Positions 1 to 5,557 of a DNA stretch of 7,735 nt are shown one piece after another (the first letter of the stretch is position 1; the number at the start of each line of letters is the position of its first letter). Source of the DNA: JANOQP01 sp044227705 (lineage in GTDB: Bacteria > Bacteroidota > Bacteroidia > Chitinophagales > Saprospiraceae); assembly GCA_044227705.1 (NCBI GenBank), contig JBGAWE010000223.1:1-7735 (forward strand). The letters are read 5' to 3'. The notes under the pieces are model-generated. The model saw only the letters and a list, made by a program, of their open reading frames with translations, was not told where the DNA came from and searched no databases. The position numbers and the translations under genes are program-made.

Positions 1-162
1 CAGTGGGATGTGGATATCAGTAAAATCGGAGGAACCGTCAAAATTTTGAGGTGGGGCAAAAACGAGGTTGTCTTGAGAGAGAACATTTATGTTGTTGACA
101 GTACAGTTTCTAAAACAAGGCGGTTCAAAGGCACCCGAAATTTCATTCGAAAGGTTGAGTGA
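1..162 (+). CDS. Possible C-terminal end of an unidentified gene (5' end outside window)
   Basis: Frame 1 is open from the first base to a TGA at 160-162, giving 53 codons that end in ...TRRFKGTRNFIRKVE. The start would lie to the left of the window. I do not recognise the product. The peptide has a mixed, protein-like composition with alternating hydrophobic and charged residues (for example GGTVKILRWGKNEVVLREN), and the segment is visibly more AT-rich than the genes to its right. It would be convergent with the peptidase gene, and its stop abuts the T-tract side of that gene's terminator, which is a normal arrangement for converging genes. An open stretch this short can arise by chance, so the call is tentative. 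Confidence 0.35.
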   Translation, partial: QWDVDISKIGGTVKILRWGKNEVVLRENIYVVDSTVSKTRRFKGTRNFIRKVE

Positions 163-199
163 AAAAACAGACCCGCGCCGACCCTCTGCCGACGCGGGT
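162..199 (-). terminator. Rho-independent terminator of the S41 peptidase gene
   Basis: Read on the minus strand, 7-bp arms ACCCGCG (199-193) and CGCGGGT (177-171) form a stem. It can be extended past one mismatch by two further pairs. A run of six T residues (167-162) follows 3 nt after the stem. It lies 28 bp past the peptidase stop codon. The T-tract is present only for minus-strand transcription, so the terminator serves the peptidase gene and not the possible plus-strand ORF. Confidence 0.75.
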
Positions 200-226
200 T
201 CCGCTCAAATCAGATTCCGCCCGCGC

Positions 227-1873
227 TCAATTTTTGGTGAGCAGCTTTTGGTACCGCGCCTTGTCGAGCAAGAGCTTGACCGCCTCGCTCACCTCTGCGT
301 CGTTCTTCAGCGCGCTGCGCACCTTGCCCCGCTCGAAATAGTAGCGGCCGACAATCTCCTTCTCCAGTTCGCGGACGATTTCGGGCTTGAACTTCTGCAA
401 ATCGCCCTTTTTCTCCGCCGCAATCTTCGCCTCCAAAGCCTTGATTTCGGGGCCGATGAAGCCGGTGTACTTGTCCTTCTCCGCCGCCTTCTCCAGTTCA
501 TGGAGCTTTTTCTCGCTCTCGATTTCGTAGCTAAAAGATTGACTCTGAACGTATTGTGCGAAACCGTCCCAGTCTTTGAAAGAGAAGACGTCGGCCGAGT
601 CGATGCTCGGGTGCTTCAAAACCCAGTCGGTCACATAGTTGAAGATGACGTTCTTTTCGAGCAGCGCCTTCGTGATGCCGCTGGCCGAGTCTTTGGGCAA
701 AATCACGTCCGGCTTCACGCCGCCGCCGTCGAGCACGATGCGCCCGGCGCGGGTCTTGAACTGCGCCCGCTCGCTCTCGGGGATGTCCACCGGCTCGCCG
801 TTTTTGTAGCGCACGGCCTGGATGCAGCGCCCCGAGGGGATGTAGTACTTCGCCGTCGTCAGCTTGATTTTGGCGTTGTAGCCGACGTCCTTCGTGTTCT
901 GGACCAACCCTTTTCCGTAGCTGCGCTGGCCCATCAGCACGGCGCGGTCGAGGTCTTGCAGCGAGCCGCAGGTTATCTCCGAGGCCGAGGCCGACATCTT
1001 GTCAATGAGCACGACGACCGGCATCGACTCGTCGACCGGCTTGTTGAGGGTCTTGAAAGACCTGTCCCATTCCTCCACCTTTCCTTTCGTCGAGACAATG
1101 ACCTCCCCCTTCGGGACGAAGACGTTGACGAGGTTCACCGCCTCCGCCAGCAGGCCGCCGCCGTTGTCGCGCAGGTCGAGGATGAAGCCTTTCATCTCGG
1201 GGTGCTGCTTTTTGAGGTCCTCGAGCGCCGATTGGATGTTGGCGCCCGCGTCGCGGGTGTAGGTCGTCAGATTCGCGTAGCCGATTTCCGGGCTGACCAT
1301 GCCGTGATAAGGGACGTTCGAGATGGTTATCTCGTCGCGCTTGAGAGTCAGTTTCTGGTTCTTCGTTTGGCCCGGCCTTTTCACCTCGATATCAACTTCG
1401 GTGCCGGGGAAGCCACGCAGAATCTCCATGATGGCGTCGACCGACTTGCCTTTTGCCGATTGCCCGTCGATGGCGATGATTTGGTCGGCCGCTTTCAGCC
1501 CCGCCTTTTGCGCCGGGCTGCCCTCAAAGACCTCGGTGACGGTCACCCAGTCGCCCATCTTGCGGCTGTCGGCGCCGACGCCGTTGTACTTCCCCTCGGT
1601 GAGGTAGCGGTAGCCCTCAATGTCGGTCTCGGAGATGTAGTTGGTGTACGGGTCGAGGCTGTTCATCATCGCGTCGACGCCGGTGCGCATGAGCTTGCCG
1701 GGGTCGAGTTCGTCGACGTAGCCGGTGTTCAATTCCTTGAATACGTTGGTGAAGATTTCGAGGTTCTTGGCAATCTCGAAATACCGCCCGCCCGGCCCGC
1801 CGGGGCGGAAGGCGAACAGACCAACCAGCCCAACGGACAGGGCGGCGGCGAGGAGCTTGTGCTTCTTTTTCAT
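227..1873 (-). CDS. C-terminal processing peptidase, S41 family (CtpA/Tsp-like)
   Basis: Envelope serine protease of the tail-specific/C-terminal processing family, which trims or degrades exported proteins from their C-terminus; 548 aa. Residues 1-6 (MKKKHK) are basic and residues 7-22 form a hydrophobic signal or anchor segment. No lipobox cysteine is seen. An N-terminal helical segment (about 30-90) precedes a PDZ domain (about 85-168, with GSPAQKAGLKAADQI) and the catalytic core. The Ser/Lys dyad is visible: S296 in DKMSASASEI and K321 in RSYGKGLVQ, 25 residues apart as in E. coli Tsp. SGRCIQ and GGGVKPDV are also typical. A charged helical tail (about 450-548) follows, as in Bacteroidota members. 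The start at 1873 is chosen because the signal sequence begins there; the frame is open further upstream to 1966, but that extension is Pro/Ala-rich and crosses a hairpin. Physiological substrates cannot be read from the sequence. Confidence 0.93.
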   Translation of the reverse strand: MKKKHKLLAAALSVGLVGLFAFRPGGPGGRYFEIAKNLEIFTNVFKELNTGYVDELDPGKLMRTGVDAMMNSLDPYTNYISETDIEGYRYLTEGKYNGVGADSRKMGDWVTVTEVFEGSPAQKAGLKAADQIIAIDGQSAKGKSVDAIMEILRGFPGTEVDIEVKRPGQTKNQKLTLKRDEITISNVPYHGMVSPEIGYANLTTYTRDAGANIQSALEDLKKQHPEMKGFILDLRDNGGGLLAEAVNLVNVFVPKGEVIVSTKGKVEEWDRSFKTLNKPVDESMPVVVLIDKMSASASEITCGSLQDLDRAVLMGQRSYGKGLVQNTKDVGYNAKIKLTTAKYYIPSGRCIQAVRYKNGEPVDIPESERAQFKTRAGRIVLDGGGVKPDVILPKDSASGITKALLEKNVIFNYVTDWVLKHPSIDSADVFSFKDWDGFAQYVQSQSFSYEIESEKKLHELEKAAEKDKYTGFIGPEIKALEAKIAAEKKGDLQKFKPEIVRELEKEIVGRYYFERGKVRSALKNDAEVSEAVKLLLDKARYQKLLTKN

Positions 1874-1880
1874 CGAAAAA
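1866..1880. repeat. 15-bp palindrome TTTTTC-N3-GAAAAA, copy 1, over the peptidase start codon
   Basis: TTTTTC (1866-1871), spacer ATC, GAAAAA (1875-1880). The ATG of the peptidase gene (1873-1871) lies inside it, so a hairpin or bound protein here would touch translation initiation. That role is speculation; the repeat itself is read directly. Confidence 0.45.
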
Positions 1881-1901
1881 ATTGGTGAAAAGGTGGATGG
1901 G

Positions 1902-1940
1902 AACTGGCGGGGCGGTGCTTTAACGGCCGCCCCGCCGGTT
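1902..1940. terminator. Strong GC hairpin between batD and the peptidase gene (possible terminator)
   Basis: GGCGGGGCGG (1906-1915) and CCGCCCCGCC (1927-1936) are exact inverted repeats around an 11-nt loop. Past one mismatch (T1905/G1937) three more pairs extend the stem. The T-rich tail TTTGTTTTTC (1939-1948) follows on the plus strand, whereas both flanking genes are read on the minus strand, where the stem is followed only by CCCATCCACC and a TTTT further on. It could be a weak terminator for the BatD gene, a structure in the peptidase mRNA leader, or a stop for antisense transcription. Only about 28 bp separate it from the peptidase ATG. Confidence 0.5.
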
Positions 1941-1978
1941 TGTTTTTCGGGCAAAACTGGGGCCACCGCGCTTGTTTC

Positions 1979-4237
1979 TCATTGAATTCCGACCAACGCC
2001 TGCGCCTCGGCCAAAACCGACGACATCGCCGCCGCGTCCGCCGTCGCCGCGAAGCGGGCCATTTCGCAAGCCCGCCAAACTCGGTCGAACCGTTGGGCAA
2101 AATCCGCGCCCGCCGTGCCGTCGGCCTCTATTTTTTCGAGGATGCGCTCGCGGGAGACCTGCCCCGGTTCGAGTCGGTATTTTTCCGAAAAGTGAACCTC
2201 GACTGCCTCGCCGACCGACTTGTAAAAATCGGCCGCGTCGCCACGGCTCATTTGCATGCGGGCATCTTCCAGTTTTCGTCGGGGCGTGTCCACGTTCGCC
2301 ATCGGCCTTGGCTCGGCCGCGACGACGGCGTGCTCGACGGGCTTTGGCCGCCTGTCTTTTTTCAAAAAGAAGAACAACAGACCCGCCGCGACAACGAAGC
2401 CCAGCACCCCGAGCAAAACAGCCGGACTGAACATCGAACCGAGGCCACCGCCCGCGTCTGGCCGGTTTTTCATGGAAAAATCCTCGCCCAGCGGCGCGGT
2501 CGGCTGCGGCCGGTTCGAGCCTTGCGAGATTTTCAGCCGCAGCGGCTGGCTGGTAGCGACGGTCTTGAACTCCCCCTTTTCCGGGTCGAAAATCGTCACC
2601 GCCGTCGGCAGCTCGTAATCGCCCGGCGTTTTCGGGAGGAGGACGTACTCGAATGTTTTGACCGAGACGACCTCCTCGCCGTTCTCAAAATTGGACTCCT
2701 CGGCCATGCGCGATTGCGAGACCTCCAGCCCGGCGGGCCAGTCCATCGCGGGCGGGTTGATGCGGCGCGGGTCGCCGTTTCCGGTGAGGGTGATTTTGAC
2801 GGAGACCGCGTCGTCCGTCGTCGCCGCCGACTGGCTGATGGTCGCCGTGAGCGAGTAGTTGCCGACCGCGCCGCAGAATGCCGAAGGCACCGGCTCGGGC
2901 AGCGGCTTGACCGTGATTTTGACCGGCTCGGTAGAGAGGACGGTCGGCCGCGCCTGGCTGAAAAAGCCGCCGAACATCCCGTCGTCCTCCACCACGCCCG
3001 CCTGCAGGAGCATCGGCTCGATGGTCAATGTGCCGGTTTGTTGGGGGAAAAGGGCCACTTTTTTCAACGTTTTGCCCAAAAAGGTCTTCCCACCGAAGGT
3101 CTCGCGCCGGTCGGTCCGGTCGAATCGCTCAAGGTTTTGGGAAAAAAAACCGGCGTACTTCGGCTCGTAGTTGACCTCGATTCCGCTCAAGTCGCGCCGC
3201 GTGAGGAGGTTGTACTCGAGACCGATTTGCTGGCCAATCCACGCCGACTCCGCGCTCGGCTCGGCGGCGACGGAGACCTCTTTTTGCTCGTCAACCTCGC
3301 GGGGCGCGGCGTTCTTCTTCGGGCTTGAGTTGATGGAGGCGCGGCTTTTCACCACCTCGAGCGAGAGGGGCTGCGTGCGCATCTCCCGCCCGTCGGCCGA
3401 GACGGTGGCTGGGCCGATGTCGAGCCGCCCCTCGCGCAGCGGCATCAGCACGAACGACCACGAGGTGCCACGCGAGACGGCTCCGTTGACGATGGTCATG
3501 CTGTTGGAGATGTTCGGCCCGCTGGCCACGCGGAAACCGTCGAGCACGGGCGGCCGGAAGCCCCGGGCCGAGGCGTTTTTCAATGAAAAAACCAGCTCGA
3601 CCGTGCTGCCGACGACGGCCTGCCGCGTGTCGAGCGAGGCTTCGAAGCTGGCCTGCGCCGCCGTTTTTTCAACAAAAAGAAGGGAAATCAGCCCGAAAAG
3701 GGCGGGGGAAAACCTCATATCCGGTATGTCTTGCGCTTTTTCTTCGGCTCGACGGCGGGTCTGCGGCTCGAACGGGCTGCCGAACGGGCTGCCAAATTGA
3801 CGCCCGAAAAAGTTGAAACCGCCGTCCTCGCTGTCTTTCACGTCCGGCCGTTCGATGATGTTGTCGGGGTTCGGGAAGACCTGCACCTCGATGGGGTCGG
3901 TCAAGCTCGCGCCGCCGCCGATGGCGACCGTCGCCGAGGGGATCACGAAGGTGCCCGTGTCGCGCGGCTGCACCTGCCATTTGTAGCTGACGGTCGAGCT
4001 GGTCTCTCCGTTGACCATGCGGATTTGCGAGGACTGGTTGGGGCCGCTCACTACGTCGAACCCGGCCCAGTCGGGCTTGGCGGTCATGCGGGCGTTCTGC
4101 GCGCCCTCGACTTTGTACTCGACCTCTATGTAGTTGCCCAAAAGGATGTCGTGCTGGCTGACGGTGCAGGTGAACTTTTGGGCCTGTGCGGCGAGCGCGA
4201 GGGTCGAAAAGAGGCTGGAAATCAGTAGTTGTTTCAT
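1979..4237 (-). CDS. batD: BatD family protein, apparently two tandem BatD-type units in one reading frame
   Basis: BatD-type ('oxygen tolerance') membrane-anchored envelope protein; biochemical role unsettled. The 752-aa reading starts at MKQLL with a signal peptide (1-20, ...LAAQAQ). Residues 21-125 form a beta-rich domain (GFDVVSGPN 59-67, MVNG 74-77). A Gly/Phe/Pro-rich linker (139-160) follows. At M174 a second signal-peptide-like stretch begins (MRFSPALFGLISLLF...AAQA), then a second copy of the same domain (GFRVASGPN 234-242, IVNG 249-252). After that come the rest of a normal BatD (ALFPQQTGTLTIEP 395-408; third domain about 455-570), a transmembrane helix (about 603-626) and a cytoplasmic helical tail (about 650-752). 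Residues 174-752 alone (579 aa, start 3718) make a complete BatD. I infer that two genes have been joined; see the junction entry. The usual MoxR/BatA/B/C/E partners are not adjacent. The frame extends upstream to 4288, but 4237 is chosen for the signal peptide. Confidence 0.85.
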   Translation of the reverse strand: MKQLLISSLFSTLALAAQAQKFTCTVSQHDILLGNYIEVEYKVEGAQNARMTAKPDWAGFDVVSGPNQSSQIRMVNGETSSTVSYKWQVQPRDTGTFVIPSATVAIGGGASLTDPIEVQVFPNPDNIIERPDVKDSEDGGFNFFGRQFGSPFGSPFEPQTRRRAEEKAQDIPDMRFSPALFGLISLLFVEKTAAQASFEASLDTRQAVVGSTVELVFSLKNASARGFRPPVLDGFRVASGPNISNSMTIVNGAVSRGTSWSFVLMPLREGRLDIGPATVSADGREMRTQPLSLEVVKSRASINSSPKKNAAPREVDEQKEVSVAAEPSAESAWIGQQIGLEYNLLTRRDLSGIEVNYEPKYAGFFSQNLERFDRTDRRETFGGKTFLGKTLKKVALFPQQTGTLTIEPMLLQAGVVEDDGMFGGFFSQARPTVLSTEPVKITVKPLPEPVPSAFCGAVGNYSLTATISQSAATTDDAVSVKITLTGNGDPRRINPPAMDWPAGLEVSQSRMAEESNFENGEEVVSVKTFEYVLLPKTPGDYELPTAVTIFDPEKGEFKTVATSQPLRLKISQGSNRPQPTAPLGEDFSMKNRPDAGGGLGSMFSPAVLLGVLGFVVAAGLLFFFLKKDRRPKPVEHAVVAAEPRPMANVDTPRRKLEDARMQMSRGDAADFYKSVGEAVEVHFSEKYRLEPGQVSRERILEKIEADGTAGADFAQRFDRVWRACEMARFAATADAAAMSSVLAEAQALVGIQ
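2466..2480. repeat. 15-bp palindrome TTTTTC-N3-GAAAAA, copy 2
   Basis: Perfect 6+3+6 palindrome inside the batD coding region, where the minus strand encodes Phe-Ser-Met-Lys-Asn. Two other copies are at 1866-1880 (spanning the peptidase start codon) and 3576-3590 (inside batD). Function unknown. Confidence 0.45.
3576..3590. repeat. 15-bp palindrome TTTTTC-N3-GAAAAA, copy 3
   Basis: The same 6+3+6 palindrome with spacer AAT, encoding Phe-Ser-Leu-Lys-Asn on the minus strand within the second BatD domain. It has the same codon phase as the other copies. Confidence 0.45.
3715..3760 (-). other. Junction of the two BatD units: ATGA stop/start overlap in the alternative frame
   Basis: In the frame as sequenced, the upstream unit reads ...FEPQTRRRAEEKAQDIPD straight into M174 of the downstream unit. 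If one C of the CCC run (plus-strand GGG, 3757-3759) is removed, the upstream unit instead reads ...FEPQTAVEPKKKRKTYRI and stops at a TGA (3717-3715). That TGA overlaps the downstream ATG (3718-3716) as ATGA. This would give a 173-aa secreted single-domain BatD-like protein translationally coupled to a 579-aa BatD. The overlap and basic C-terminus are seen directly; that this is the ancestral arrangement is inference. Confidence 0.5.
3769..3792 (-). repeat. 12-bp perfect tandem duplication (Gly-Ser-Pro-Phe x2)
   Basis: CGAACGGGCTGC occurs twice back to back on the plus strand (3769-3780 and 3781-3792), encoding the repeated GSPF in FGSPFGSPFEP of the linker after the first BatD domain. It looks like a simple slippage product in a flexible linker. 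Confidence 0.8.
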
Positions 4238-4267
4238 CGTTGAAAGGCATTTTTTGCGTCGGCAAAG

Positions 4268-4328
4268 TTTTTCAAAACCCGCCATCAACGGCCCGCCCGG
4301 CCCCGGTATTTGAACAGGTTTTGAAAAA
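4268..4328. repeat. 12-bp inverted repeat in the bshA-batD intergenic region
   Basis: TTTTTCAAAACC (4268-4279) is matched exactly by GGTTTTGAAAAA (4317-4328), separated by a 37-nt GC-rich stretch. The right arm with the next three bases also forms a small 6+3+6 palindrome (GGTTTT-GAA-AAAACC, 4317-4331). The repeat sits 30-91 bp upstream of the BatD ATG. It could be an operator or a leader stem-loop. A weak promoter-like AAACTTTG (compare Bacteroidota -7 TAnnTTTG) overlaps the end of the left arm on the minus strand, but its distance to an upstream TTG is short. Confidence 0.55.
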
Positions 4329-4347
4329 ACCGACGGGTGGGCGACGG
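4324..4347 (-). terminator. Weak intrinsic terminator of bshA
   Basis: Immediately past the bshA stop, the minus strand reads CCGTCG-CCCACC-CGTCGG (4347-4330), a stem of five GC pairs with one T-T mismatch and a 6-nt loop. Six T residues (4329-4324) follow directly. Position and T-tract fit a terminator; the short, mismatched stem makes it weak. It overlaps the right arm of the 12-bp inverted repeat. Confidence 0.45.
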
Positions 4348-4348
4348 C

Positions 4349-5502
4349 TCAAACCTCCGCGTCGGCCACCCTCGAAACCGCCCGCTCGACGACCTCTTCG
4401 TAATACGCCTCGTACTCCGGCAGGATGTTCTTGATGTCGAACCGGCGGGCCTGTTCGAGCGCGTTGCGGCGGAACTCGGTCAGTTTTTCCTCGTTTTTCA
4501 ACAGGAAAATGGCGTTTCGGGCCATGCCCTCGACGTCGCCCACGTCGCTCATGAAGCCCGTCCGCCCGTCGATGTTGACCTCCGGCAGGCCGCCCGAGCG
4601 CGAGCTGATGACCGGCACCTCGCAGGCCATCGCCTCCAAAGCCGCGAGGCCGAAGCTCTCCCTTTCCGAGGGCATGAGGAACAAATCGCTGACGGCCAAA
4701 AGCTCCTCGATGGCGTCTTGTTTTCCGAGAAAGCGCACGTCGTCGCAGAGGTCGAGCGAGCGGCAGAGCTGCTCGGCCGTCTGCCGCTCCGGGCCGTCGC
4801 CGACCATGAGCAGCTTCGATGGCACCTCGCGTCGGATGATTTCGAAGATGCGCACAGCGTCCTCAACCCTTTTCACCTTCCTGAAATTGGAGGTGTGCAC
4901 CAAAATCCGCTCGCCGTCGGGCGCGATGGCTTTTTTGAAGTGCTCCTTGTTGGTCTTCTTGAATCTGTCGAAGTCGATGAAGTTGTAGATGACGCGGATG
5001 TCGCGCTCGATTCGGAAAGCTTCGAGGGTCTGTTCTTTCAAATCCTGCGAGACGGCCGTCACCCCGTCGCTCTTGTTTATCCCGAAGGCTACGACGGGCG
5101 CAAAGGCCCGGTTGTTGCCCACGAGCGTGATGTCGGTGCCGTGCAAGGTGGTGACGACGGGAAGGTATCGGCCCTCGGCGAGCAAGATCTTCTTGGCCAT
5201 GTAGGCCACCGCCGCGTGCGGGATGGCGTAGTGGACGTGCAGGATGTCGAGGTTCTGGTAGCGCACCACGTCCACGATTTTCGAGGCGAGCGCCGTGTCG
5301 TAGGGCGGGAACTCGAACAGCGGGTAGTCGTCGCTGTCCACCTCGTGGAAAAAGAGGTTTGCCTCGAAGTGGTTGAGCCTGACGGGCCGCCGGTAGGTGA
5401 TGAAGTGCACCTCGTGGCCGCGCCGCGCCAGGCCCATGCCCAGCTCGGTGGCCACGACGCCCGAGCCGCCGTAGGTGGGGTAGCAGACGATGCGATTTTC
5501 AT
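4349..5502 (-). CDS. bshA: N-acetyl-alpha-D-glucosaminyl L-malate synthase BshA, frameshifted at codon 4
   Basis: GT4-family glycosyltransferase that transfers GlcNAc from UDP-GlcNAc to L-malate, the first step of bacillithiol synthesis in the cytoplasm. The long frame (4349-5455, 368 codons) begins at a GTG codon inside the conserved N-terminus (VATELGMGLARRGHEVHFIT). The missing start lies upstream: ATG-AAA-ATC at 5502-5494 (MKI), then two bases where a Gly codon is expected, then IVCYPTYGGSGV in the long frame. With one base restored the protein is 384 aa, about the family size. In that numbering HGTD is at 121-124, SNFRKVKR about 205-212, and the GT4 E-x7-E motif (ESFGLAALE) at 282-290. 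These motifs and the overall sequence match B. subtilis BshA closely as I recall it. The ATG lies 55 bp after the uvrC stop, so the two may be cotranscribed. bshB and bshC are not in the window. As sequenced, translation from the ATG leaves frame after codon 3; the GTG start would remove the nucleotide-binding GGSG loop. Confidence 0.9.
5489..5496 (-). other. bshA: Single-base deletion site in bshA codon 4
   Basis: On the minus strand the bases read ATC-GC-ATC, where the family has Ile-Gly-Ile. One G or C is missing at 5492-5493 (expected GGC or similar). The frame upstream (MKI) and the frame downstream (IVCYPTYGGSG) differ by exactly this base. Confidence 0.8.
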
Positions 5503-5557
5503 GCTTTTGCTTCGGTTGACGACCGGCGGCTGACGGCCGACGGCGGCGACTAAACAG

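Noticed and set aside
89..1888. Long plus-strand open frame opposite the peptidase gene
   Set aside because: It mirrors the peptidase gene, which has clear S41 motifs; its Leu/Arg/Val/Asp-rich peptide has no recognisable domain. It is a GC-driven shadow frame.
1874..1966. Longer peptidase start at 1966
   Set aside because: It would add 31 Pro/Ala-rich residues ahead of a good signal sequence and run through the 1902-1940 hairpin.
1940..3328. Long plus-strand open frame opposite batD
   Set aside because: Arg-rich shadow frame across a gene with clear BatD features on the other strand.
3738..3748. Programmed frameshift site (GAAGAAAAAG, minus strand) at the BatD junction
   Set aside because: There are only five A residues before the G, so neither A-AAA-AAG nor A-AAA-AAA-G is formed. 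The frame change needed to reach the alternative stop is also a skipped base upstream, not a -1 slip here. An indel in the CCC run is simpler.
4337..5533. Long plus-strand open frame opposite bshA
   Set aside because: Antisense shadow; the minus strand carries the unmistakable GT4/BshA motifs.
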